A stretch of DNA of 64,000 bases from Bacteroidota bacterium (GTDB lineage: Bacteria; Bacteroidota; Bacteroidia; AKYH767-A; OLB10), in the NCBI GenBank assembly GCA_016713925.1, contig JADJOH010000008.1, forward strand, positions 310,001-374,000, written 5' to 3'. The position numbers were made by a program, and so were the translations under genes. The first letter of the stretch is position 1, and each line of letters opens with the position of its first letter. Of this stretch, positions 1 to 8,465 are shown piece after piece. The notes beneath the pieces were generated by a model, which was not told where the DNA came from, ran no database searches, and saw nothing but the letters and a program-made list of their open reading frames with translations.

Positions 1-159
1 CAAGGAGTCGATTTTGCGACCATTTAAACGGCGCAAATATTTTTTTATAGTGTTACGGGCTACGCCTGTATTCCGTTCAAGTACTTTGATTTTGTAGCCT
101 AATTCGGCCAACTTTAGAACCTCCAGTAGGGTGTCCATTGATTTAGGTTTTGAAGCCAT
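1..159 (-). CDS. istA: IS21-family transposase IstA, N-terminal part (cut by window edge)
   Basis: The minus-strand frame opens at ATG 159-157 and runs off the left edge, giving 53 residues beginning MASKPKSMDTLLEVLKLAEL. It has the helix-turn-helix pattern of IstA N-termini (KVLERNTGVARNTIKKYLRR), which binds the repeats at the IS ends. The gene reads away from the multiple direct repeats at 216-420, as expected for istA and its flanking IS end. The catalytic DDE domain and istB would lie outside the window, so it cannot be said whether the element is intact. The family call rests on the HTH plus the repeat arrangement. Confidence 0.75.
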   Translation of the reverse strand, partial: MASKPKSMDTLLEVLKLAELGYKIKVLERNTGVARNTIKKYLRRLNGRKIDSL

Positions 160-424
160 CTATTTGCTCTTTTTAAAAGCAAATGTTCTTCAGTTCCTGT
201 TGCAATCAAACTCTTAGGGGGTCAAGATGTGCCGGAATGACACCCATAAAGGGGTCAACATACGCCGGAATGACAGCCCAAATTTAGGGGGTCAACATGT
301 GCCGGAATGGCAGGCTCATTTTACCACTAGTAGCTTGCTCAGCCCCCTTGGTGGGGGTCAGCTTGGCCGGAATAGGGGGTCAACATGAATCGGAATCGGG
401 GGTCAACATGGTCCGGAATCTCCA
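160..424. mobile_element. Terminal region of an IS21-family element
   Basis: This non-coding stretch lies between the istA start and the flanking chromosome and is full of direct repeats with consensus GGGGGTCAACATGNGCCGGA. IS21 elements carry several such transposase-binding repeats at each end. I place the outer terminus near 424, where the sequence reads ...AATCTCCA, because IS21 ends usually follow the 5'-TG...CA-3' rule; this boundary is inferred. The other end and the target duplication are outside the window. Confidence 0.65.
216..420. repeat. Six direct repeats at the IS21 end
   Basis: Copies start near 216, 250, 286, 353, 374 and 397, each reading approximately (A)GGGGGTCAACATG-NN-CCGGAAT. 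The first three are spaced about 35 bp apart and the last three about 21-23 bp, so the spacing is uneven. Copies differ at two to four positions. They are best read as transposase-binding sites rather than a CRISPR array, since spacers are short, irregular and partly absent. Confidence 0.75.
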
Positions 425-584
425 GCTCATCGAAGCCGAGATGAGTAATGACGAGACGTCAGTTTCAAATCGGCGAAGCCAAGATGAGTAATGACGAGAT
501 GATCCCCCAATCCCGTCAGTTGACGAATCACTCCCAAAATCTCGTCAGTTTCAAATCGGCGAAGCCGAGATGAGTAATGACGAG
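425..584. repeat. REP-like palindromic repeat, three copies
   Basis: A roughly 44-bp unit with outer arms CTCGTCA and TGACGAG and an inner GGCGAAGCC stem occurs at 541-584, nearly complete at 457-498 (left arm CGTCA), and as a partial copy at about 425-456 directly beside the IS terminus. The partial copy suggests the IS inserted into or next to this repeat. The same outer arms recur at 18569-18613 and in the 19.1-19.3 kb island, so this is a dispersed family in this genome. Confidence 0.6.
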
Positions 585-624
585 ACGAAACCTTACATCA
601 ATCTTACACGTAGAAAGGTCATCT

Positions 625-1740
625 ATGAAAGTGATCCATCTTGTTTTGGGTAAAGCCAATCCTGAACGCATGAACGGCGTGAATAGGGTCGTGCACTTTT
701 TGTCGATGAGCTTGTATGAGAAAGGGGTGAATGTAGAAATCTGGGGCATTACTAAAAATGTGGAGGATACCGTTTACCCGCGTCCATTTCCGACCGTCCT
801 CTTTCGCGCCCAACCCTTTTACCGCGACCTGGATCCGCAACTCATGCATCGCATTTCGAAACAGCAGAAAGGAACAATATTTCATATCCATTGGGCTTTC
901 ATCAATGATTTCTACAAAGTAGTGAGTTTGCTAAAGGACCTGAAAATTCCATTTGTGTACACTCCTCATGGCGCTTTTAACAAGGTGGCTTTAGAGAAGA
1001 ACAAGTGGGTGAAGAAGGTCTATTTTAACCGTTATGAAAAGGTGATTCTGAAGGAAGCGAAGAAAGTGCAGTTCCTGGGTCAGAGTGAGTTTGACAATAT
1101 GGCCAACCTGATGCGACTACAGAACAAAGTGGTTGTTCCGAATGGGCAGGATTTTAAAGAACTGAATTTCGAATTTCATAAAATGCAACGTCGCCAATCG
1201 CCGGTGTTTGGTTTTTGCGGGCGATTGGATATCTATTATAAAGGATTGGATTTGTTGGTAGAGGGTTTTGCCGCCTACTGTAAGAAAGGCGGTGAGGGGG
1301 AACTATGGCTGATTGGTGATGGTCCTGATCGTCCCAAGCTGGAAGCGCTATCAAAATCATTACATGTGAATGATCGTATTGTTTTCATGGGTGCCCGATA
1401 TGGAAAGGATAAATTGAATCGCATTGCTAACATGGATCTCTTTTGTCATCCCTCCCGTTCAGAGGGTTCTCCTACAGCAGTATTGGAAGCAGGCGCTTTG
1501 GGGATAGCCCTTATGGTGAGTACTGCTACGAATGTCGGGCAGGAAGTGGAACAGTATGGTGCAGGATTACATCTCCGGAAAAGTACATCTAAAACAATTG
1601 AAACCACGTTGTCTACATTTCATGATCTTTATTTATCAAAGGAATACCTGAAGATGGGTGAACGTGCCCGTGAAATGGTGGCTGAAGAATTTAACTGGAA
1701 TGCTATCGCGGGCAGAATGCTGGAAATTTATAAAGCCTGA
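625..1740 (+). CDS. Glycosyltransferase family 4 (GT-B fold)
   Basis: The 371-residue protein is a retaining GT-B glycosyltransferase expected to add a sugar from a nucleotide-sugar donor to a cytoplasmic lipid-linked glycan. The N-terminal acceptor domain starts MKVIHLVLGKANPERMNGVN; the C-terminal donor domain contains FGFCGRLDIYYKGLD and the EX7E-type motif SRSEGSPTAVLEAG. I chose ATG 625 rather than the longer frame from 577, because the extra residues lie in the upstream REP-like repeat and family members begin with this beta strand. It is first of a same-strand polysaccharide cluster and is followed 17 bp later by the Wzy/WaaL-like gene. Donor and acceptor cannot be predicted. Confidence 0.85.
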   Translation: MKVIHLVLGKANPERMNGVNRVVHFLSMSLYEKGVNVEIWGITKNVEDTVYPRPFPTVLFRAQPFYRDLDPQLMHRISKQQKGTIFHIHWAFINDFYKVVSLLKDLKIPFVYTPHGAFNKVALEKNKWVKKVYFNRYEKVILKEAKKVQFLGQSEFDNMANLMRLQNKVVVPNGQDFKELNFEFHKMQRRQSPVFGFCGRLDIYYKGLDLLVEGFAAYCKKGGEGELWLIGDGPDRPKLEALSKSLHVNDRIVFMGARYGKDKLNRIANMDLFCHPSRSEGSPTAVLEAGALGIALMVSTATNVGQEVEQYGAGLHLRKSTSKTIETTLSTFHDLYLSKEYLKMGERAREMVAEEFNWNAIAGRMLEIYKA

Positions 1741-1757
1741 TTTACCAAACTCCCTCC

Positions 1758-3059
1758 ATGAAACCGCAAAGTGTATTACGTGAACCGGCAAGCGGTTACA
1801 GGAACTTCCTGATCGCGCTACTGATTTTGCGTATTTGCTCTTATTTTATGCTGTCGGACTCCATTATGGTGGTACAGGCTATGAAGGCGGGATTACGTGC
1901 GGGATTGTCGCTGGTGATGCTCGCAGCAGTATTGTATCATTTGAGGGAGCACAATAAACAGACCTTTCGCATGCATCAGCCGGTAAGCGTGTGGATGTAT
2001 GGCGTCTATTTAATATTCGGTATGGCCTCGCTGTTATGGACCAGCTCCTTTGATGTTAGTCTGCTGCAACTATTAATGGATATAGAAGGCTTTGCGTTCT
2101 CTTTTCTCTATATTTACCTCATAACGATTTACCGTCAACGGCATCCCGGAGGTTATTTTGATTTGCATAAATTGCTTGCGCCGGCTATCCTTTTTATCGG
2201 CTTGGGGTTTCTTGTCGGATTATTTCTCGACCCCGACCGCTTCTACCGCCTTACCCATGGTGGTGCTGTTAGTCGATTGGGAGGATTTATCATTAATCCC
2301 AACGAATTGGGGATGCTGCTTGTCATCGGAATTGCTTGCTACCTTCCTCTACTTGTGAAGGAAGGTCGTGTGCGGGTTTCAGTCATTCTTTCATTGTTAT
2401 TGCTGATTCAGTTGCTCCTGCTTACCGGTTCGCGATCGGCATTCATCGGATTGCTCGCTGTAGTACTTGTTTATGGGTTAACCAATGGTAGCCGCTCACA
2501 ACGAACTTTGATTTTTCTGGGTGGAATTGCACTTATCCCCTTGGCAGGCTGGTCCTTCTTTGTAAAACAGGATCAGTTAACGGAGATCTATACGCTCACC
2601 GGCCGACTTCCCTTTTGGAGGGATCTGCTGACCTACAACTTCCCACGTGAAGCATGGTTCGGATATGGTTATATGCGTATCGACTATGCGGATAAATTTG
2701 AGTCGTTGAATGCATATGCGGGTGCGATGACACACAATACATTTCTCCAGGTCCTCCTTGGCTTGGGAATGACAGGTTTGCTGCTTGTTCTTATTCAACT
2801 TTCTACTTTTTTATGGACCATAAAACAGGTGGCCGATAAAAAATACAGAATGGTGGTTGGGTTAATTTTCATTCCCCTTTTTGTGAACTCACTCACTGAA
2901 TTTGGCATTTTCGGTGAGACGAATTATGGTATATTATTTTATTTATTCTTAGTATTTACTGCTGCTCTGGAACCTCAGACGGGTATTGAACGTAAAAACG
3001 CTTCCATCTCTAATGAAACCTCCGAAGCTATACCTTACCGATCTCCGGCTTTTACGTGA
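1758..3059 (+). CDS. O-antigen ligase/polymerase-like membrane protein (Wzy/WaaL family)
   Basis: The 433-residue polytopic protein has about ten to twelve hydrophobic segments and a large periplasmic loop near residues 270-330, the layout of Wzy polymerases and WaaL ligases. Conserved-looking elements include GGFIINPNELGMLL before a central helix and LLLTGSRSAFIGLLA after it, where this superfamily usually has a catalytic or binding Arg. The loop contains MTHNTFLQVLLGLG, matching the common H-N-x-x-L signature. It would polymerise repeat units or transfer the glycan in the periplasm; polymerase versus ligase cannot be decided by sequence. The 3' end overlaps the next gene by 47 bp. Confidence 0.8.
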   Translation: MKPQSVLREPASGYRNFLIALLILRICSYFMLSDSIMVVQAMKAGLRAGLSLVMLAAVLYHLREHNKQTFRMHQPVSVWMYGVYLIFGMASLLWTSSFDVSLLQLLMDIEGFAFSFLYIYLITIYRQRHPGGYFDLHKLLAPAILFIGLGFLVGLFLDPDRFYRLTHGGAVSRLGGFIINPNELGMLLVIGIACYLPLLVKEGRVRVSVILSLLLLIQLLLLTGSRSAFIGLLAVVLVYGLTNGSRSQRTLIFLGGIALIPLAGWSFFVKQDQLTEIYTLTGRLPFWRDLLTYNFPREAWFGYGYMRIDYADKFESLNAYAGAMTHNTFLQVLLGLGMTGLLLVLIQLSTFLWTIKQVADKKYRMVVGLIFIPLFVNSLTEFGIFGETNYGILFYLFLVFTAALEPQTGIERKNASISNETSEAIPYRSPAFT

Positions 3060-4377
3060 TTTTTTCGCGGAGGGAAAAGAATTGTATTTGCTGGATAAGA
3101 ATAGCAGAATTTCCGGAAATATAACAGAAGGTTCGTTGGTCAAGCAGGAAAACGTCATCGACCGTGATTATCCGGCTTGCATTGTTGAAGTACATAAAGC
3201 CGGTTTTGATATATTCCTGAATACTGCGTCAGATCATCAATGGGTCAGCTTTGATTACATCAACAACCCTGATGGGAGTATTCGCTGGTTCTATGGTTCC
3301 AATGGGGAACATGCCGGTCACTTGGATTTGTACAATGCTGCTACCACTAAGGCAAAGCTCTATAAAACGATCACGCGTCTGGTCTGGAAAGCAGGATATT
3401 CCCGCTTATTGGCTTCCGGGACCTTCAGAGTGCAACAATTACTTTTTGAAACAGTACAAAAGAGTTACGGAATTGATGCGGACGAGGTGGTGTCCTTCTT
3501 TACCGGTACCCGAGGAATTACGCGGAAGATGGTCATGGAAGTTCACAGACACCATCAATCGCAAGGATTTATTAAAGTGGCGTTTACAGAAGCAGCTAAG
3601 CTTTTGATTGAAAACGAATATAACATGGTCAACACACTGAATAAGTATGACTTTACCAGTCTGAGCATTCCAAAGATCTCCAAACGTATCAATGGTCATG
3701 CGCGACTTTCCAATATTAAACCTGCAGTGATTATTCCAGCTGATCGTATAACGTCGATCCATATACGTGCTTTGGCAGAGTTGTATGCCCTGAGCCGGGA
3801 GAAAAAAGCTGTAGCAGATACGGCGGCCTGGCAGAGCATTCTTTCCAACATGGATTTTCTAACGAAAGAGCTGGTTTTTATCAATGAGCTCGATAAGGAA
3901 AGTACCCGTCATCTGGTTCAACTCCTTAAGAAGTTATTTCAGGTGATTCCTGTCGGGGAATCCGTTCCCGTATCTGTTTCGCATGGCGATTTTACGCCCT
4001 GGAACATGTATTGCGATGAACAACGTCTCTACGTTTACGATTGGGAAATGGCCCGCAACGGAATGCCCATGTTGTTCGACTTATTCCATTTCACCTACCA
4101 GAGTTTAATACTTCAGCAACGGAAAGGTTATGCTGAAGTGAAAGATACCATCAACCAATGGACCATTCAACCTTTAGTACAGCAACTCGTGAAGAAGTAC
4201 AGAATACATCTCTCGCTTCATCACGCCCTCTATCTCTTGTTCAATGTAAGTCATTACCTGCGTCAGTATCTCAGCGAACGCGAACCGCTGATGCAAAGTC
4301 AATGGATGATGCACGCCTGGACATTAGCGATAGAAGATTACCTCGAATCGACACAACGAACTGTAGGAAAATCATGA
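3013..4377 (+). CDS. Aminoglycoside-phosphotransferase-fold (APH-like) kinase in glycan locus
   Basis: The 454-residue protein carries the Brenner motif of the APH/choline-kinase fold, HGDFTPWN (H324, D326, N331), followed by the metal-binding DWE at about 343. The N-terminal 200 residues are poorly recognisable but resemble a degenerate ATP-binding lobe. ATG 3013 is preferred; an in-frame ATG at 2986 would extend the overlap with the preceding gene. It sits inside a polysaccharide cluster and is coupled by an ATGA overlap to the next kinase-like gene, so it more likely phosphorylates a sugar, lipid or small alcohol for glycan synthesis than an antibiotic. Substrate is unknown. Confidence 0.7.
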   Translation: MKPPKLYLTDLRLLRDFFAEGKELYLLDKNSRISGNITEGSLVKQENVIDRDYPACIVEVHKAGFDIFLNTASDHQWVSFDYINNPDGSIRWFYGSNGEHAGHLDLYNAATTKAKLYKTITRLVWKAGYSRLLASGTFRVQQLLFETVQKSYGIDADEVVSFFTGTRGITRKMVMEVHRHHQSQGFIKVAFTEAAKLLIENEYNMVNTLNKYDFTSLSIPKISKRINGHARLSNIKPAVIIPADRITSIHIRALAELYALSREKKAVADTAAWQSILSNMDFLTKELVFINELDKESTRHLVQLLKKLFQVIPVGESVPVSVSHGDFTPWNMYCDEQRLYVYDWEMARNGMPMLFDLFHFTYQSLILQQRKGYAEVKDTINQWTIQPLVQQLVKKYRIHLSLHHALYLLFNVSHYLRQYLSEREPLMQSQWMMHAWTLAIEDYLESTQRTVGKS

Positions 4378-5678
4378 ATCAGCGAAAGGCATTTTTAGCA
4401 TATTTCTTCAAAGCGATAAAGCCTTTCCGCTATGCCTTGCTTAAGTTTATACATGAATCCATTGATGCACTCCCGGAAAATTCCGATGTGGATATGCTGA
4501 TTGATGAGACGGAGAAACCGGCATTCCTGCAAATAATTCGCAAAGGACCCGGCATTGAACGCGTCCGTCTTCACCGAAAATCATTTGTCACTTTTGTAAG
4601 TATTTTCTTTCAGGATGGTTCCTACCTTGAAATTGATCTCATCAATCGCTTCGACAGAAAAGGAGCTATCTATCTCGATTCCGCCGAAGTGCTGGATCAT
4701 GCGTTTGAAGATGCAACAGGACTGAAGCGGGCCGCGCATCACCATAATTTTGAGTATATATTATTATTCTATCAGTTAAATAGTGCTTCGGTACCCGAAC
4801 GCTACCGAAAGTATTTTGCAGGATTCAACTTCGAACAACGGACAACCATTTTTACACATGTAACCGGAAAATACAAGGTGAATATTAATGTCCTTGATGA
4901 GTTATTCGACATGAACACACGCTTTTCAAAGCGAATTATCAGTCATGTCAAGGGCTTGAGCGTAAACCGTTTTCCCTTTAAACAAATGCATGCCTTACGG
5001 TATTGGAAAGATGCTACCGGTGATTTGTTGAATCATCGTGGTATCACCATCACCTTTAGTGGTGTAGATGGAGCCGGGAAATCAACCATGATTGCCGAAG
5101 TGGAATCTGCATTGCAACATAAATACCGTCAAAAGACGGTCGTTTTACGTCATCGCCCTTCTTTGTTTCCTATCCTGAGCAGCTTTAAGCATGGTAAAGT
5201 TGAAGCCGAGAAGAAAACAAGGGATAGAAATCCACGTCAGGGAACGAATACCAATACGATAAGTTCGTTTCTTAGATTCCTATATTACTACGTGGACTAT
5301 CTCTTCGGCCAGTATTATATTTATTTCCGCTATACGCTGCGTGGCTATACAGTATTGTACGATCGTTATTATTTTGATTTTATTATTGACTCCAAGCGAT
5401 CAAATATACTGTTGCCGAAAAGTCTGATGAAGCTGGGTTATCTCTTCATTTTTAAGCCACAGGTGAATGTATTCCTCTTTGCACCCACAGAAGTAATTAA
5501 GAGCCGCAAGAATGAACTTTCAGAGGAAGATATCAACGAACTTACTTCCGGTTATAAAAATCTGTTTGATGAATTCGGAAAATCATACTCCGGTCAACAT
5601 TATTTAGTATTAAACAATATCAATTTCGACGAAACATTCAAACGTGTAATGAAGGAATGCGTTTCGGCAACTATTTAA
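4374..5678 (+). CDS. Nucleotidyltransferase-like plus thymidylate-kinase-like fusion protein
   Basis: The 434-residue protein begins at ATG 4374, overlapping the upstream stop as ATGA; the longer frame from 4158 only reads through the previous gene. The N-terminal part (about 20-110) has an ENSDVDMLID segment resembling the acidic motif of nucleotidyltransferase folds. The C-terminal half is P-loop kinase-like: SGVDGAGKST at 229-238 and a DRYYFDFIID segment resembling the DR(Y/H) motif of thymidylate kinases. Proteins of this architecture are seen in surface-glycan loci of several phyla and are not housekeeping Tmk. Together with the neighbouring APH-like kinase it suggests phosphoryl modification of the glycan. 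The exact reaction is not known. Confidence 0.65.
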   Translation: MNQRKAFLAYFFKAIKPFRYALLKFIHESIDALPENSDVDMLIDETEKPAFLQIIRKGPGIERVRLHRKSFVTFVSIFFQDGSYLEIDLINRFDRKGAIYLDSAEVLDHAFEDATGLKRAAHHHNFEYILLFYQLNSASVPERYRKYFAGFNFEQRTTIFTHVTGKYKVNINVLDELFDMNTRFSKRIISHVKGLSVNRFPFKQMHALRYWKDATGDLLNHRGITITFSGVDGAGKSTMIAEVESALQHKYRQKTVVLRHRPSLFPILSSFKHGKVEAEKKTRDRNPRQGTNTNTISSFLRFLYYYVDYLFGQYYIYFRYTLRGYTVLYDRYYFDFIIDSKRSNILLPKSLMKLGYLFIFKPQVNVFLFAPTEVIKSRKNELSEEDINELTSGYKNLFDEFGKSYSGQHYLVLNNINFDETFKRVMKECVSATI

Positions 5679-5702
5679 AACGTATAAACTTATCTTGTTA
5701 TC

Positions 5703-6458
5703 ATGAATCGTAAAGCGCTTACTCCGCCCAATAAGAATAACATCACCGCTCGCTATGAAAATCCGGTGATTGATAAAGTGCTCGGCAGAACAACACTGGA
5801 ATGGACCTGTGACGATGGAAGAAAGGAAGCGCTTAAAGCCAGCCTTCGCCTGACCGACTATGAAGGATATCGTCCATCATTGTATAGTGTTTTGCGATTA
5901 CCCTATGTCATGAAGACCTGGATGCAGACCCGCACTTCGCCGATTTTAGATCAACCGGTCCCATTTATTGTACTTGACGCGATCCGGTTTCTTGAAAATA
6001 TTGTTAAACCGGGCATGCAGGTACTGGAAGCAGGCGGTGGTAATTCTACATTGTGGTTTCTTGAACGAGGAACCCGGGTAACGACTTATGAGCATAACGA
6101 AAGCTGGGCCAACCATGTACTCAGTACCGTGAAATACAATCCGCTGCGCTACCATGAAAAAAATATTCGCATGAAGGTGTTATGCGGAGAAGCAGCAACG
6201 GGTGATATGTCCCTGATACCTGACAAGAGTCTGGATGTTGTTCTCGTGGATTGCATGAATGATTTCACAAGACGAAATGATTGCATACGTGTTTTGATGA
6301 GCAAAATTAAGCCCGGCGGTTGGTTGGTACTTGACAATAGCGACAATCCTGTCAATTGGGTCGGCGCTGAGTTACTCGAAGGAAAAGAAGTGCATCGTTT
6401 CAGCGGATTCGCGCCCATGGGACTGTTTGTGTGTCAAACTACTTTTTGGAGAATGTAA
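5703..6458 (+). CDS. Class I SAM-dependent methyltransferase
   Basis: The 251-residue protein shows a Rossmann methyltransferase core: motif I VLEAGGGNSTLWFLERG near residue 106, an acidic YEHNESW at the end of strand 2, motif IV-like LDVVLVDC and post-motif KPGGWLVLDNSD. This resembles the Methyltransf_24 type often found in glycan loci. The first 85 residues are an extra helical region. It lies between the kinase-like pair and the acyltransferase, with only 3 bp to the next start, so it probably O-methylates a sugar or the lipid-linked intermediate in the cytoplasm. The target is inferred from context only. Confidence 0.75.
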   Translation: MNRKALTPPNKNNITARYENPVIDKVLGRTTLEWTCDDGRKEALKASLRLTDYEGYRPSLYSVLRLPYVMKTWMQTRTSPILDQPVPFIVLDAIRFLENIVKPGMQVLEAGGGNSTLWFLERGTRVTTYEHNESWANHVLSTVKYNPLRYHEKNIRMKVLCGEAATGDMSLIPDKSLDVVLVDCMNDFTRRNDCIRVLMSKIKPGGWLVLDNSDNPVNWVGAELLEGKEVHRFSGFAPMGLFVCQTTFWRM

Positions 6459-6461
6459 AAA

Positions 6462-7193
6462 ATGTTGCGTCAACTCATCATAGCTCTTGCCCGTCGAAAG
6501 AATCCATCCTTTACACTCGACTCCTCCGTGAAGAGTAGGGTGATGGCCGGATTTTTATGGGCGAAGGTGAAAGCCTGGTGCCGTGCGCTGAAGTTTATTT
6601 CTTCAAACCGTTCGGTTCTTCTATTTTGTGGAAGGGATGTCCGCGTGGAAGGAACAAGTAATGCTCATTTCGGTAAGGGAGTACAGTTAGGAGATTCCTT
6701 GCATATTTCTGCCTGGGGTAGTGAAGGTTTATCGATTGGTGATTACTCATGGATCGGAGGTCACTCTTATCTGAAAGTGTCCTTTTCATTCAATGACCCG
6801 GGTAAGTTCATTCGTATCGGCCGTAATGTAGGTATTGGTGAATTCGCGCATTTAGGTGGAGCAGGTGGACTGGAAATTGGGGATGATTGTATCATTGGTC
6901 CATATTTCAGTTGCCATCCGGAGAATCACCTTTTTCCGGAAACGGATAGATTGATTCGGCTTCAGGGAACAGAACGAAAAGGAATTCATATTGGAAGAAA
7001 TTGTTGGATAGGAGCAAAAGTGACCATACTGGATGGCGTGGAGATAGGGGCTAATTCTATCATCGCCGCCGGTGCTGTTGTGACGAAGAGTATGCCCGAC
7101 AATGCCGTGATCGGCGGAGTACCTGCAAAGGTGATCAGATTACGGGAGAAAGAAAAACCGGAAGAAATATCACCGGGAAAAATGTTTGCCTGA
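6462..7193 (+). CDS. Hexapeptide-repeat acyltransferase (left-handed beta-helix)
   Basis: The 243-residue protein has many [LIV]-G-x-x-x-x repeats in its second half (IRIGRNVGIGEFAHLG, LEIGDDCIIGPYFSC) and ends in the typical IIAAGAVVTKSMPDNAVIGG followed by PAKVIR of WcaF/WbbJ/NodL-type O-acetyltransferases. The His of SCHPENH is placed where the catalytic His usually lies. It would acetylate a sugar hydroxyl using acetyl-CoA. The first 55 residues are basic and helical, longer than in minimal family members. It sits in the same-strand glycan operon, 15 bp ahead of the next glycosyltransferase. Confidence 0.85.
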   Translation: MLRQLIIALARRKNPSFTLDSSVKSRVMAGFLWAKVKAWCRALKFISSNRSVLLFCGRDVRVEGTSNAHFGKGVQLGDSLHISAWGSEGLSIGDYSWIGGHSYLKVSFSFNDPGKFIRIGRNVGIGEFAHLGGAGGLEIGDDCIIGPYFSCHPENHLFPETDRLIRLQGTERKGIHIGRNCWIGAKVTILDGVEIGANSIIAAGAVVTKSMPDNAVIGGVPAKVIRLREKEKPEEISPGKMFA

Positions 7194-7208
7194 GTAATCA
7201 ATAGGAAT

Positions 7209-8465
7209 ATGGATACAAAAATAAATACCACTGTTTTACTGAGCGCCTATGCTGTGAATCCTTACCATGGTTCAGAAGATGGTATGGGCTGGAATTTTAT
7301 CATGCAAATTGCACGATTCAATAAGGTGATTGCTGTGACACGAGAAAATACCCGTAAGGATATTGAGCGCTATATGAAGGAGCATCCTTCCAATTGCTAT
7401 GGTAATATTCAATTCGTCTATTACGATTTACCCTACTGGGCACGTTTTTGGAAGAGGGGTGGACGTGGTGCCATGTTGTATTATTATTTATGGCAATTTT
7501 ATCTTCCCCGATTTGTAAATAAGCGAAAACTCAAATTTGATATCGTACATAATCTTAACTTTCATAACGACTGGACGCCGTCTTCACTTTGGAAATTAAA
7601 GAAGCCATTTGTATGGGGACCCATAGGACATCATCCACGTATTCCTAAAGATTATGTACTTCATGTTTATGGTCTTGGATCGTATATCGCTGAGGAAATG
7701 AAATGGCTGATGAAGAAATATTTTTGGAAGGTGGATCCATTGCTGCGACAAACAGTGAATCATGTTGACACGGTTCTTACAATGAATTCAGGCGTAGAGC
7801 GGGTACTTCATCTTCCTAAAGACAAGATTGTACACATGACTTCGGTAAGTACCGAGGCGCCTTCAGAGTTAAAGGAAATCCGGAAAGGGCAGGGATTTAC
7901 GATTCTCTCTTCCGGCAGATTCGTTCCTTTAAAAGGATTTGATATTACCATTCGTTCGTTCGCACGGTTTTACCATCAACTTCCTGCACATTTGAAACCC
8001 TTTGTTAAGTTGGTTTTAGTGGGAGATGGTCCGTATAAGAAATATCTGCAAAATCTGGCAAAGGAAATGGAGGTAGAAAGTCAGGTTAATTTTATCGCGT
8101 GGCTGCACAGAACAGATTATAAAAAACTCTACAAAGAATCGGATGTGTTTTTATTTCCAAGTCATGAAGGTGCTGGTATGGTGGTAGCGGAAGCATTGTC
8201 TTATGGTCTCCCTGTAATATGTTTCCGGAATGAAGGCCCCGGTGAATTTGTAAATAAGGATTGCGGTATAACGATTCCCTATAGCCGTTACAATACCAGC
8301 GTGACGAAATTTGCGGAATCACTGCGCCTGCTTCATGATAATACTAAATTGTATGCACAGCTTTCAGTGGGTGCCCGTAAGGCGTTCAATGAACGTTTTA
8401 ATTGGGATTTGAAAGGCGAGGAATTAAAGAATGTCTATGATCATTTGTCGAGAAAAGCAGGGTAG
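7209..8465 (+). CDS. Glycosyltransferase family 4
   Basis: The 418-residue GT-B protein starts with LLSAYAVNPYHGSEDGMGWN, a typical acceptor-domain loop of a GT4 subgroup common in Bacteroidota capsule loci, and has the donor-domain pattern SSGRFVPLKGFDITIRSF and PSHEGAGMVVAEALSYGLP (EX7E). It would act at the cytoplasmic face on a lipid-linked oligosaccharide. The stop codon TAG is followed at once by the ATG of the next glycosyltransferase, so the two are probably co-translated. Sugar specificity cannot be read from the sequence. Confidence 0.85.
   Translation: MDTKINTTVLLSAYAVNPYHGSEDGMGWNFIMQIARFNKVIAVTRENTRKDIERYMKEHPSNCYGNIQFVYYDLPYWARFWKRGGRGAMLYYYLWQFYLPRFVNKRKLKFDIVHNLNFHNDWTPSSLWKLKKPFVWGPIGHHPRIPKDYVLHVYGLGSYIAEEMKWLMKKYFWKVDPLLRQTVNHVDTVLTMNSGVERVLHLPKDKIVHMTSVSTEAPSELKEIRKGQGFTILSSGRFVPLKGFDITIRSFARFYHQLPAHLKPFVKLVLVGDGPYKKYLQNLAKEMEVESQVNFIAWLHRTDYKKLYKESDVFLFPSHEGAGMVVAEALSYGLPVICFRNEGPGEFVNKDCGITIPYSRYNTSVTKFAESLRLLHDNTKLYAQLSVGARKAFNERFNWDLKGEELKNVYDHLSRKAG

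Noticed and set aside
216..420. Possible CRISPR array
   Set aside because: Repeats are degenerate, spacing varies from about 21 to 67 bp and they flank istA; they match IS21 terminal repeats.
297..491. 64-residue plus-strand frame
   Set aside because: It lies over the IS repeats and REP-like palindrome, and its sequence reflects these repeats only.
4158..4373. 72-residue N-terminal extension of the NTase/kinase gene
   Set aside because: It only reads the upstream APH-like gene in another frame; ATG 4374 gives a clean ATGA overlap.
3013..4377. Aminoglycoside resistance gene
   Set aside because: Only the fold motif is shared; the gene is embedded in and translationally coupled to a glycan biosynthesis locus.
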